From CBDBIK01 sp965206145 (GTDB lineage: Bacteria > Pseudomonadota > Alphaproteobacteria > TMED109), in contig CBDBIK010000009.1 in assembly GCA_965206145.1 (NCBI GenBank), positions 248,001 through 312,000 of the forward strand: a DNA stretch of 64,000 bases. Reading direction: 5' to 3'. Within the stretch, counting starts at the first letter, position 1. Each line of letters opens with the position of its first letter. The notes beneath the pieces are model-generated. The model made no database searches and was not told the origin of the DNA. It saw only the letters and a list, made by a program, of their open reading frames with translations. A program made the position numbers and the translations under genes. This document shows positions 1 to 7,699 of the stretch, piece after piece.

Positions 1-442
1 AGTCAATCTCGTTCAAATGGTTTAAGTCGCAGTAATCTTCGAAATAGCTCGATCCCGCATTTGAGGAAGTAAATGCCCACCGACGCCCCTCTCCTTGCGC
101 CCATTGGACGGTCTGACGAAGATCGGCTTCCAAATGAATAATCGGATCCTGTCCACCTCGGTATGCGAGTTCCGGATGGTTAGCTTGATGAATCACGTAA
201 AGCATTATTGAGCGCGGGCAATAATAGAACGAAACACATCCCCCTACACGCAGACTGGGACGGCTCTGCAATGACAATTGTTCCAGCCGGCGACGTTTAA
301 TATTTCCCATGCCGATAGTTGTGCCGATGTCACCACGACGAGCAATCTCCGCATCGCAAAGCAAGGCGTCCATCTCAATGATGGAGGCCAGTTTATCTAC
401 ATGTACGATGTGATAGATCTTCGGATTTGCGGGGACTGGCAT
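1..442 (-). CDS. darT: DarT-family DNA ADP-ribosyltransferase toxin, partial (3' end off window)
   Basis: Translating the minus strand from an ATG at 442 gives 147 uninterrupted residues running off the left edge. An in-frame TAA lies just upstream of that ATG. The protein reads like the DarT (DUF4433) family: an N-terminal YHIVHVDKL NAD-binding segment (residues 10-18), a basic NIKRRRL stretch (47-53), the family signature FYYCPRSIMLYVIH (72-85), then HPELAYRGGQDPIIHLEADL (89-108) and RRWAFT (120-125). Known DarT enzymes ADP-ribosylate thymidine in single-stranded DNA and are neutralised by the macrodomain protein DarG; DarTG pairs act as toxin-antitoxin and anti-phage systems. The catalytic glutamate is expected beyond residue 147, outside the window, so activity cannot be judged. 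darG would be expected next on this strand, also off the window. The neighbouring integrase places it on a mobile island. Confidence 0.85.
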   Translation of the reverse strand, partial: MPVPANPKIYHIVHVDKLASIIEMDALLCDAEIARRGDIGTTIGMGNIKRRRLEQLSLQSRPSLRVGGCVSFYYCPRSIMLYVIHQANHPELAYRGGQDPIIHLEADLRQTVQWAQGEGRRWAFTSSNAGSSYFEDYCDLNHLNEID

Positions 443-621
443 AGCCAAGCTTTAGCGGTCAGCGTTCAAATAGATCACATGCCCCCCCCAGCGCAGAAGC
501 CGCTAGAAGCGCACATGTTTCGAGAGATCATATGGTCGGGCAACCGCTGGCGTCCATTCCTCGATTGCAAATGAGTCAGATAGGACCCGCCACAATGCGT
601 GCGGTAGACGTTGTCCGAAAT
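443..621. other. intergenic gap between darT and integrase
   Basis: About 180 bases upstream of darT and downstream of the integrase. It should hold the darT promoter and start region. I see no convincing ORF, RNA gene or strong hairpin. Confidence 0.4.
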
Positions 622-1779
622 CTATTTGCTCCCGTCCGCTCCAGGAACATATCCACCGTCCGGCCCACTACTCGACAAACCAACTTTGCCAAACCTGCCA
701 CCTCCTGAACGCCCGACACGCACCTGCTGCTGCAACTTTTCAAGCAATTTCTCCACACCAGCCATCTCGGAATCTGCCTGACCTACCGCACGTACCAACT
801 CACCCTGCCGGTGCGTCGAGACTTTCCCGTAGCTGTTGAACGTCGTCAGAACCTGCTCATGGCCGAGGTTCTGGCTCCAAGCTTTGAACTCCTCAGGGGT
901 CTGGCAAAGTTGCTCACCCAGATGGGTTAGCGTGTGCCGGAACGTGTGCGGGCTGAAATACTCGATCCCGGAAGCTTCGAACGCCGAACGGAAGATGGAC
1001 CGGATCGGTGACGTAGTCTCCCAGAATATCGGCTCGACACCCTGAACCGCGAAAGCGGCGTCACCGTCATGACCGATCGCCGTGCGCGGGAACAACGGAT
1101 CCTCGTGACCGAAAAGCTTCTCTACACGCAGAAAAGCAATCCAGTCCCCGACGATCTCCTCGAAGTCCTCGCCGACCGGGAAGAAGTAGGTGTCGATCCG
1201 CTTGCTGAACTTGGTGGCGACCTCCCTCGGGTCCTGCTTGACCAGCTTTCGCGTGAAATCGACATGCTTCAGCCGTAGCGAGGCGATGGCGCGGTCGCGC
1301 ATACTTGTCAGAGCCGTGAATGCAATCAGCGCCTGGTCGCGTCGCTGGACCACTGTATCCGCCGGCATCGCCGTTACCACGTGCCGCACCTGTTCGATCG
1401 TCGGGAAATCACGATAGCGGGGCTCCTTGGCCGCACGCACGTCCTTTTCGGACAAGTTCAGATATTCGATGTCCGGCAGATGAATTTTCGACTTGTAGCC
1501 GGGCTGACAGGCCAGCCATTTAAAGAACCGCTTGAGCGCATTGATCGTTGAATGAATGGTCGCCTTGCTTTGTCCGTCGCCCGCCAGAGCGGTCTTGAAC
1601 GCGACCGCCTGCGATGAGTTGTAAGTCGCGAAATCGGCAAACTCGGTGTGGCTTTCTAGGCGGTGGATCGCCTTTTCGATACCTCGAATAGTGGCGTCAG
1701 CTTTCTGATCTGCTTCACGCAGAAAGCGGAAATATGCTCGCTTGATGCGTTCGTTCTTCGGGTTAAACCGAGCCATCAT
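622..1779 (-). CDS. tyrosine-type site-specific integrase
   Basis: A 385-residue phage-integrase family recombinase. The N-terminal third is a SAM-like core-binding domain. The C-terminal catalytic domain carries the expected active-site residues in order: the first arginine in TSMRDRAIASLRL, a lysine in the beta-hairpin near VATKFSK, the SPHTFRHTLTHLG box (HxxR), LGHEQVLTTF and the nucleophile tyrosine in NSYGKVS. All conserved residues are present, so it is probably functional. It lies about 1.7 kb from the 3' end of tRNA-Phe, a standard target for such enzymes, so it is the likely integrase of the island that also carries darT. The glycine/serine-rich last 30 residues are unusual for the family and may be a non-conserved tail. 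Confidence 0.9.
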   Translation of the reverse strand: MMARFNPKNERIKRAYFRFLREADQKADATIRGIEKAIHRLESHTEFADFATYNSSQAVAFKTALAGDGQSKATIHSTINALKRFFKWLACQPGYKSKIHLPDIEYLNLSEKDVRAAKEPRYRDFPTIEQVRHVVTAMPADTVVQRRDQALIAFTALTSMRDRAIASLRLKHVDFTRKLVKQDPREVATKFSKRIDTYFFPVGEDFEEIVGDWIAFLRVEKLFGHEDPLFPRTAIGHDGDAAFAVQGVEPIFWETTSPIRSIFRSAFEASGIEYFSPHTFRHTLTHLGEQLCQTPEEFKAWSQNLGHEQVLTTFNSYGKVSTHRQGELVRAVGQADSEMAGVEKLLEKLQQQVRVGRSGGGRFGKVGLSSSGPDGGYVPGADGSK

Positions 1780-1880
1780 GAATCTCCGTTGCTAAGTCAC
1801 AGTTATCGAGGGGGCCCTGTCCCATTAGGTGTCGATGCTCTGTCGATGGCAGTCCGAAGGTTTCGCGAACCTTCGTTTCG

Positions 1881-2453
1881 TTCTTCGCCGCCGCCGCGGC
1901 CGCCGCGGAGAGAGTGCGGAGAGCCGTGGAGGTACTGCCGGCGGGATGGATCCGCAAAGCCAACGGCACCAAACTCAGGGTTGCGAGCCTCCCTCCTAGC
2001 GGACAGGTCATGGGCGGGTACCACCAACCCGCCTCGAACAGCAGGCGGATTCCAGGTAGAAAGAGGCGAATTCTTCCGGCCAAAGAAGCACTCGCACTCG
2101 TAGGCGACGATCCCGGAACCGCGTTGCACGAATACCTCCACCACGTTCAGTACGTCATGCCTGAACTCGACCGGATGTTCCAGGATCTGCATCGCCGACG
2201 AACCCGGACAGACCCCGTGCGCGTTCTCCCCGGATACGGTGGCGGCAACGTGGGCCGGAAGGATGATTACGTCGATAGCTACTTCGGCAAGGAATATGCG
2301 GGATTTCCCGCACCGGCCTTGGAGGTGATCACCGTCGCCCATCAGATTCTCTTTCATCCCCGGCATGGGGAGGAATTGCTCCGCCGCCTGGTTCGAAGAG
2401 ACCCAGAGATGCTGGATTTAGTTCTGGGCGTGCTTTTCCGCTACGATCCGTGA
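1881..2453 (+). pseudogene. phage-type HExxH metallopeptidase-like protein, probable N-terminally truncated remnant
   Basis: The coding potential runs to a stop at 2453. The first listed start is a GTG at 1914, but family-like sequence in the same frame begins a little upstream with an alanine-rich run. The C-terminal half has ALHEYLHHVQYVMPELDRMF (a zincin HExxH motif), then a run containing KDDYVDSYFGKEYAG and a terminal LDLVLGVLFRYDP. This resembles the C-terminal part of phage minor-head/head-morphogenesis proteins that end in a zincin-like domain; that assignment is from memory of the pattern only. No N-terminal portal-binding part is visible because the integrase occupies that DNA on the other strand. 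It is therefore probably a truncated prophage remnant, although the HExxH motif is intact. The next gene begins one base after its stop, which suggests they were once co-translated. Confidence 0.45.
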
Positions 2454-2454
2454 C

Positions 2455-2841
2455 ATGGCTGTTCACACGATCATGCTCCCCGACATGCTGCGTGGCGATG
2501 AACCGCGTAGCGTGATCTGGGACGACGAGAAGGGCACCGTCACCGGTGAGCACTACGAGGTTCGGTGGATGCAGGAGATCCTCGCCAAGCCGACACCGGT
2601 TGATTTCAGCAACGACGAAATGGAAATCCATCTGCTTGATCCGGCCCACGACCCGCGCGATTTCTTATGGCTACTGCTCAGGGCTTACTGGCCCATCCTC
2701 GATGAGCCCCTCCGCCAAACGCTTCCTCCCGTCTTCCGGGACGTCGAGCTCCGCGAAGGCGTTCCGTATCCTGCACCAGTCATGTTCTACGAGGACGGAA
2801 CGGAAGCTCCCATGGTCCCCGGACGCGACTACCTACGGTGA
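2455..2841 (+). CDS. hypothetical phage-island protein
   Basis: A 128-residue acidic protein of unknown function starting at an ATG one base after the stop of the HExxH-like gene, so the two look like an operon pair. It has no signal peptide, membrane segment or recognisable domain. The sequence is rich in proline and acidic residues, with a central LWLLLRAYWPILDEPLRQTL helix-like stretch. The spacing and shared strand suggest it belongs to the same phage-derived cassette. I do not recognise the family. Confidence 0.5.
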   Translation: MAVHTIMLPDMLRGDEPRSVIWDDEKGTVTGEHYEVRWMQEILAKPTPVDFSNDEMEIHLLDPAHDPRDFLWLLLRAYWPILDEPLRQTLPPVFRDVELREGVPYPAPVMFYEDGTEAPMVPGRDYLR

Positions 2842-2990
2842 TCACGATCCACGAGGTGGATCCAGAGTAGTCGCAGATCCGTCTCCGGGCCGGCAATGAT
2901 GACGTGGCGAACTGCCTCACGCAGCATTGCAAGCAGCAAAGCCCTCGTCCCGCATGCAGGATCGACAATCCTCAACCTCTCGAGCTCCGG
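2829..2990 (-). pseudogene. possible N6-DNA-methyltransferase fragment
   Basis: On the minus strand this stretch encodes RLRIVDPACGTRALLLAML followed by about 30 residues up to a stop at 2829. DPACGT is close to motif I (DPACGSG, S-adenosylmethionine binding) of N6-adenine DNA methyltransferases, with arginine in place of the final glycine. Nothing before it in the frame (up to 3197) looks like a methyltransferase, and the catalytic NPPY/DPPY motif is not seen. If real, it is a decayed scrap of a restriction-modification or defence gene within the tRNA-Phe island. It could also be a chance match. Confidence 0.25.
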
Positions 2991-3516
2991 CCCGGCGACC
3001 GCGGTTGTCGCCCGGGCCGCCCCGGTTTCATTATTTCCCCCTGATGATGATCCCACCTTGGTCGCGATGCCGACGCTTGACAGCTCCGCCGACCGGGAAG
3101 AATTCCCCGACGAATCCATATCCGCAATCCGGGTGATTTTCCGGCCCAAAAACGACCTCTGAAACGCCCGTAAAAATCCGTTTTCGGAGCCATTCATGGC
3201 CTCTGAAGCGAGAATATCCAGTTATTTTTTTCCATCCGGATTTGGATGGGCGACATCCGCAAAGTCCTTGTTTTTATGGGCCCCAGCCCGGTTCTTCCCG
3301 CTTAGTCCCGGCTCTTCCCGATATCCAGTTATTTTCGGTTCCCCACAGCTAGGAGAGCCAAAAACGGTCGGTGAGGCCTACAGGCGAATGCAGTCAGAGC
3401 TCTACGCGAACTGATTTCAGGCCTTTGGGAACGCCGATTCTCCGACGCGCTTACACACGAACTACACAAACGAAACGGCCATCGGATGGTGGCCGCTGCT
3501 AAGCCATTGAGAAGAA
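2991..3516. other. non-coding island DNA next to tRNA-Phe
   Basis: No credible gene in about 500 bases. The stretch has lower GC and several short internal repeats: atatccagttatttt at 3214-3228 and again at 3321-3335; cctctgaa(a/g)cg near 3160 and 3200; and cccggttcttcccg / cccggctcttcccg near 3290-3320. This looks like degenerate island-end DNA beside the attachment site rather than a gene. Confidence 0.5.
3214..3335. repeat. pair of 15-bp direct repeats
   Basis: The 15-mer atatccagttatttt occurs at 3214-3228 and 3321-3335, spaced 107 bases start to start. Both copies are in the non-coding end of the tRNA-Phe island. They could be integrase arm-type sites or remnants of a duplication; the sequence does not decide. 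Confidence 0.5.
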
Positions 3517-3592
3517 TGGTGCCCAGGGGCGGAATCGAACCACCGACACCGCGATTTTCAGTCGCGTGCTCTACCAACTGAGCTACCTGGGC
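3517..3592 (-). tRNA. tRNA-Phe (GAA)
   Basis: A full cloverleaf on the minus strand. The acceptor stem GCCCAGG pairs with CCTGGGC, the anticodon stem-loop is CGACTGAAAATCG with anticodon GAA, the T-loop is GGTTCGATTCC, and CCA is encoded. It lies downstream of yacG, as in many alphaproteobacteria. Its 3' end faces the integrase island, which fits use as the chromosomal attachment site. Confidence 0.97.
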
Positions 3593-3674
3593 ACGCTGCT
3601 CGATATAGATTCCCAAAGCCCGATTGTCCAACAGGGACGATCCTACGACTTCTGCGAACCGCCTCGGCGTGCCT

Positions 3675-3842
3675 CTAATTCTCGTCGCTGCCGTCCGCGG
3701 AGGTGGGGATGGCATAACCTCCCGAGAACCAGCGATGAAGGTCAATCTGGCGGCAGCGAAGGCTACAGAAAGGCGCTTCGTCGGAGTTCGACGGCTTTTT
3801 GCAGACGGGGCAGGGTTGCTTTCGGGCTGGTGTGTCGATCAT
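3675..3842 (-). CDS. yacG: DNA gyrase inhibitor YacG-like zinc protein
   Basis: A 55-residue protein with the YacG zinc-ribbon: CPVCKKP near residue 11 and FCSLRCRQIDLHRWFSGGYAIP near residue 25, giving four cysteines in CxxC...CxxxC. E. coli YacG binds GyrB and inhibits gyrase. I chose the ATG at 3842, 7 bases after the rng stop; the longer frame up to 4037 lies inside rng and is not family-like. Gene order maf-rng-yacG-tRNA-Phe is a common alphaproteobacterial arrangement. Confidence 0.88.
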   Translation of the reverse strand: MIDTPARKQPCPVCKKPSNSDEAPFCSLRCRQIDLHRWFSGGYAIPTSADGSDEN

Positions 3843-3849
3843 CGTCCCA

Positions 3850-4950
3850 TCATGCGGCATCCCGGATGCCGAGGTCGAGATCCCCGAGCGAGGCGTCGGC
3901 GACGACTTTGAGAGATCGGCCGATTCGCTGTGCAGTTTCCGCGTTGGAGAGAAGGGTGGCGACCGGTGGCGAGGCCGTCGCCTCGATGGTGCCACGAAGG
4001 CCCGTTCGAGCGGCTCGTGCGAGTTTGAGTTCGGCAAGCAGGGTTGCGAACCGGAGGTCGACTCCTCCCCGGTTGGTCATCCCGAGCACCTCGTGAAGTG
4101 CTGGGCCCTCCCGCGCACGCACGATCTCCACGGTGCCCGATGGAGACATTCGCCCGACTCGGGTGACCCGCGGGTCCGTCCGGAACGCGCGCCGAACTGC
4201 AGCGACCACCTTGTTGCGGGCCGCCGCCGAGGACAGCCGCACGAAATCCACAACGATCAGGCCTGAAAAATTTCGGAGTGCCACCTGCTGGGCAATCGCA
4301 GGTGCCGTTGCAAGACCGAGGCGCGACGCTGCCTCATCGGCATCGACGTTTCCTCCGGGTCCGTCGACATCCACCGCTACGAGGGCAGTGGTGGGTTCCA
4401 TGCAAAGCCGGAATTCTGCGCTTTCGACAACTTCCGCCTGGCAAAGCTTGGATATTTCCTCGAGAACCTCCAACGATTCGTCCCTCGTATCACCTCGGGC
4501 GAATCCGTGCTGCTCGTCCTCGCCATGGGCAGTCGGCGGCCAGGCTCGAGCCTTCTCTGTCGAATCTTCCCCTGCAAGTACCCAGGAAAGAAGACTCGGT
4601 GCCTTTTGGAGGCGCGCGGGCGGGCCCGGTGGCGTCCCGTCGATTTTCGCCATGCGAGCAAGGGCGAGCTTCCCCTCCCGGGCAGGTGCCACGATTCGAA
4701 CGACGAGCGGATTCTCTCGTCGGAGAATCTCCTCCTTGTCCGGGCAGGGGAGGAATGCCTCGCCCGCTTTGCCAAGATCGAGAAATGCAGCACCGAGTCC
4801 CCGATTAAAAATTCGGACGCGGCCGCGGTGAATCTCATTCCAGTGAGGTCCCTCTGTGGTGATTCGCTCCGCTACGAGTGCCTCGAGTTTGCCCGCATTC
4901 GCACGGGCAGCGAGGCGAAAGGAACCGCCGTCGAAAACGTGAAGGCTCAT
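3850..4950 (-). CDS. rng: ribonuclease E/G family protein, short form
   Basis: A 366-residue RNase E/G homologue starting at an ATG that overlaps the maf stop (ATGA at 4947-4950). The N-terminal part contains an S1-like segment (RVRIFNRGLGAAFLDLG). The catalytic DNase I-like region has LVAVDVDGPGG and SGLIVVDFVRL, which supply the two metal-binding aspartates. E. coli RNase G has about 489 residues, and RNase E family members usually carry a CPxCxG zinc-link; here the matching region reads VGRMSPSGTVE with no cysteines. It is therefore likely to differ in oligomeric state from RNase G. Short versions at this locus are common in alphaproteobacteria, so this is probably a lineage trait rather than damage. 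Likely role: endonucleolytic RNA processing. Confidence 0.85.
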   Translation of the reverse strand: MSLHVFDGGSFRLAARANAGKLEALVAERITTEGPHWNEIHRGRVRIFNRGLGAAFLDLGKAGEAFLPCPDKEEILRRENPLVVRIVAPAREGKLALARMAKIDGTPPGPPARLQKAPSLLSWVLAGEDSTEKARAWPPTAHGEDEQHGFARGDTRDESLEVLEEISKLCQAEVVESAEFRLCMEPTTALVAVDVDGPGGNVDADEAASRLGLATAPAIAQQVALRNFSGLIVVDFVRLSSAAARNKVVAAVRRAFRTDPRVTRVGRMSPSGTVEIVRAREGPALHEVLGMTNRGGVDLRFATLLAELKLARAARTGLRGTIEATASPPVATLLSNAETAQRIGRSLKVVADASLGDLDLGIRDAA

Positions 4951-5543
4951 GTGCCGACTGGAGGGAGACCAAGCCCCCGGAGCAGCATCTCGGTTTCGGA
5001 GAGAGGCAATCCGATGACGTTGGAATGTGAGCCGTTGAGGCTGGCTACGAAAGTCGCGGCGCGTCCCTGAATTGCGTAGCCGCCTGCCTTGCCTTCCCAC
5101 TCCCGGGAAGCGACGTAGGTATCGATCTCATCCTGCTCGAGTCGTCGAAAACGGACTCTAGTAAGAACAGGTCGTTCGACGCAGCGCCCGTTGGGGGCAC
5201 GCACCGCGACCGCTCCCCATACCCGATGGCTCCGTCCCGAAAGCGCAAGGAGGCCCGTAAGGGCTTCATCCGGACCCAAAGGTTTGGGGAGGATCCTGCG
5301 CCCGAGCCCGACCACGGTGTCGGCGGCGAGGACATACGCTCCTTTGTGCCTGGGGGCCACGGCGTTGAGTTTTTCTCGTGCGATCCGACGGGCGTGAGCT
5401 TTCGGGAGTTCGCCGGGAAGGGGAGTTTCGTCGATGTCTGCCGGATCGACCTCTGTTGGCCGTCGTTCCACCTGTCTGAGCAACGCACGCCTCTGGGGAG
5501 AGGCGGAAGCGAGCACGAAAGGCACTGCGCCTCGTGCGGACAT
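4947..5543 (-). CDS. maf: Maf-family nucleotide pyrophosphatase
   Basis: A 198-residue Maf/HAM1-like nucleotide pyrophosphatase. The N-terminal LASASPQRRALLRQ is the family SxSPxR substrate-binding motif, followed by AADTVVGLG with the catalytic aspartate and GKAGGYAIQGRAATFV in the C-terminal half. Maf proteins hydrolyse non-canonical or modified NTPs and dTTP/UTP. It begins 21 bases after infA and its stop overlaps the rng start, so infA, maf, rng and yacG are likely one operon. Confidence 0.93.
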   Translation of the reverse strand: MSARGAVPFVLASASPQRRALLRQVERRPTEVDPADIDETPLPGELPKAHARRIAREKLNAVAPRHKGAYVLAADTVVGLGRRILPKPLGPDEALTGLLALSGRSHRVWGAVAVRAPNGRCVERPVLTRVRFRRLEQDEIDTYVASREWEGKAGGYAIQGRAATFVASLNGSHSNVIGLPLSETEMLLRGLGLPPVGT

Positions 5544-5564
5544 GACGGTTCTAGTGTGGGGCGC

Positions 5565-5783
5565 TTACTTGTGGCGGTAAGTGATCCGGCCCTTGGTCAG
5601 GTCGTATGGAGTCATTTCGACGGTGACCTTGTCGCCGGCGAGCACCCGGATACGGTTCTTTCGCATCCGGCCAGAGGTATGAGCCAGTACCTGGTGATCG
5701 TTTTCAAGGGTGACGCGAAACATCGCGTTGGGGAGGATCTCGGTCACTGTACCGAGAAATTCCATCATTTCTTCTTTTTGCAT
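5565..5783 (-). CDS. infA: translation initiation factor IF-1
   Basis: A 72-residue S1/OB-fold protein with the standard IF-1 sequence: MEFLGTVTEILPNAMFRVTL, SGRMRKNRIRVLAGDKVTVE and the ending YDLTKGRITYRHK. IF-1 binds the 30S A site and is essential for initiation. Length matches the family. It heads the infA-maf-rng-yacG run; its promoter should lie in the 130-base gap before UPF0262. Confidence 0.97.
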   Translation of the reverse strand: MQKEEMMEFLGTVTEILPNAMFRVTLENDHQVLAHTSGRMRKNRIRVLAGDKVTVEMTPYDLTKGRITYRHK

Positions 5784-5913
5784 CGATTCTCCTTTGTTGC
5801 AAGACGCAACCGAAGCGAATTTATACGCTCAAATGGAAATTTCTTCGCGCCTGCACGAAAAGTGCCGTCGATTTTGGTTATCCTCCGTGCCCCGGGGAGA
5901 AATTCTTCATGTA

Positions 5914-6426
5914 TCAGGGAAGAAATTCGGGGTCATTCGAGAGGAGCATCACTGAAAGCACTGTGAAGAGACGCCGGGAGGTTCCCCGATCAATCCTGAC
6001 CTGCTTTTCCATTCGTTCTGCGAGTATTTCCGCTCCCTCGTTGTGAACCGAACGCCGACCCATGTCGATTGCCTCAATTCGGGATGCCGGGGCGTGCGGG
6101 ATCGCTTTCCCGTGGCTTCGACACAAGGCGTGGTAGTCACGCACGATCCTGCGGAGATCCCCTCCGACAGGCACAGAAAAGAGGGAGAGCATCTCTCCAT
6201 CGTTGGCAGGTGAAACCTTGAACACCATGCGACCGTCAATGAGTGCGATGTGGGCCACATACGGACCGGAAGCAGTATTCCGGAGGGCGAAATGATTCTC
6301 CAAAACGAGATCGGAGACAGCTTGTTCCCGTTCCCGTGCAAGACCCGGTGTGCGCCGCACGACCCTCGATTCATCGAGGGTCACGTGAGCAAGGCGGTCT
6401 GAATCAGTTGTTGCCGAGTCGGACAT
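5914..6426 (-). CDS. UPF0262 family protein
   Basis: A 170-residue member of UPF0262, a family found almost only in alphaproteobacteria and normally located just after hisD, as here. Family-like segments include RERAVSDL-type residues near 35 (here EREQAVSDLVLENHF), HIALIDGRMVFKV and ISPYRRVVKDY-type residues (here LRRIVRDYHALC). No signal peptide or membrane span is visible. The start overlaps the hisD 3' end by 23 bases. Function is unknown. Confidence 0.85.
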   Translation of the reverse strand: MSDSATTDSDRLAHVTLDESRVVRRTPGLAREREQAVSDLVLENHFALRNTASGPYVAHIALIDGRMVFKVSPANDGEMLSLFSVPVGGDLRRIVRDYHALCRSHGKAIPHAPASRIEAIDMGRRSVHNEGAEILAERMEKQVRIDRGTSRRLFTVLSVMLLSNDPEFLP

Positions 6427-7699
6427 CGATGGAGAGGCGGTGGGCGTCTAGTCCCTCGGCTTCTGCGAGCGTGGCGGCTGCCGGCCCGATAGCTTTGAGT
6501 GCGTTGGCGTCACACGAAATCACGGACCTCCTGCGGAGGAAATCAAGCACGGTGAGGCCCGATGAGAAGCGCGCGCTTCTGGAAGTCGGTAGGACGTGGC
6601 TCGGTCCGGCTACGTAATCCCCGACGGCCTCGGGCGTGTAGCGTCCGAGGAACACTGCGCCCGCCGCGGTGATCGCGTCTGCAAGGGCCGCAGGATCCTC
6701 GACGGCGAGTTCCACGTGCTCAGGTGCAAGCAGATTGACGACGGCGGGAGCGTCCTCGATACGAGGGACCACGATCATTGCCCCGTGTGTACCCCAGCTG
6801 GCTTCCGCGATCTCGCGACGAGGGAGATCCTTAAGACGTTGTTTGCATGCCTGTTCCACGGCATCGGCGAAGGCGGGATCGTCCGTTACCAGCACCGCTT
6901 GAGCATCTGGGTCGTGCTCGGCCTGCGAGAGCAGGTCGAGCGCGATCCAGTCTGGGTTGCTCATCGAATCGGACACCACGAGGATTTCACTCGGGCCGGC
7001 GACGAGGTCGATGCCGACGGTGCCGTAGACCTGTCGTTTGGCGGCGGCTACGTAGGCGTTGCCGGGACCGATGATTTTGTCGACTGCGCGGACGGATTCG
7101 GTGCCATGGGAGAGCGCGGCCACTGCTTGTGCGCCGCCCATCCGGTAAATCTCATCGACGCCGACGAGTGCTGCGGCTACGAGTACGAGAGGACGGACAT
7201 TGCCACCGGGATGGGGAACGGCCATGGCGATGCGTTTCACGCCGGCCACTTTTGCAGGCAACGCGTTCATGAGCACCGAACTGGGATAACTCGCGGTGCC
7301 GCCGGGAACGTAGATGCCGACCGCGTCCAGCGAGGACCAGCGTTCACTGAGGACGACGCCTGCTTCGTCGACGTGGTGCATGTCCTTGGGCATCTGCCGT
7401 AGGTGGTGGGCTCGGATTCGATGAGCAGCGAGGGAGAGAGCGTCCAGCTCGTCTTGGCTGCAGGATTTGTGCGCTTGCTCGATTTCCTCCGGCGAGACGC
7501 GGATATTTTCGGGAGTGAGGTCGAAACCGTCGAACTTCTTGGTGTAGGCGGCGAGGGCGTCATTACCGCCTTCACGCACCTCGGCGACGATGGCGCGCAC
7601 CGCCTGGTCGACTTCAGCATCCACCTGGCTACGGGCGGAAAGAAGGGGGACGAGGAGTTCGGCGGGATTGCCACTGCCGATCTCAATCCGCAGCGGCAT
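6404..7699 (-). CDS. hisD: histidinol dehydrogenase
   Basis: A 431-residue HisD that catalyses the last two oxidations of histidine synthesis (histidinol to histidine) with zinc and NAD. It shows VGIYVPGGTASYPSSVLM, a GGAQAVAALSHGTE motif, KIIGPGNAYVAAAKR and AGPSEILVV, and near the C-terminus HVLPTSRSARFSSGL. The ATG at 7699 (MPLRIEIG) is chosen as the more family-like start; an in-frame ATG at 7726 is also possible. Both overlap the end of hisG, consistent with translational coupling. Confidence 0.95.
   Translation of the reverse strand: MPLRIEIGSGNPAELLVPLLSARSQVDAEVDQAVRAIVAEVREGGNDALAAYTKKFDGFDLTPENIRVSPEEIEQAHKSCSQDELDALSLAAHRIRAHHLRQMPKDMHHVDEAGVVLSERWSSLDAVGIYVPGGTASYPSSVLMNALPAKVAGVKRIAMAVPHPGGNVRPLVLVAAALVGVDEIYRMGGAQAVAALSHGTESVRAVDKIIGPGNAYVAAAKRQVYGTVGIDLVAGPSEILVVSDSMSNPDWIALDLLSQAEHDPDAQAVLVTDDPAFADAVEQACKQRLKDLPRREIAEASWGTHGAMIVVPRIEDAPAVVNLLAPEHVELAVEDPAALADAITAAGAVFLGRYTPEAVGDYVAGPSHVLPTSRSARFSSGLTVLDFLRRRSVISCDANALKAIGPAAATLAEAEGLDAHRLSIDVRLGNN

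Noticed and set aside
278..574. 98-residue plus-strand ORF
   Set aside because: Antisense to the clear darT frame, with no family-like sequence.
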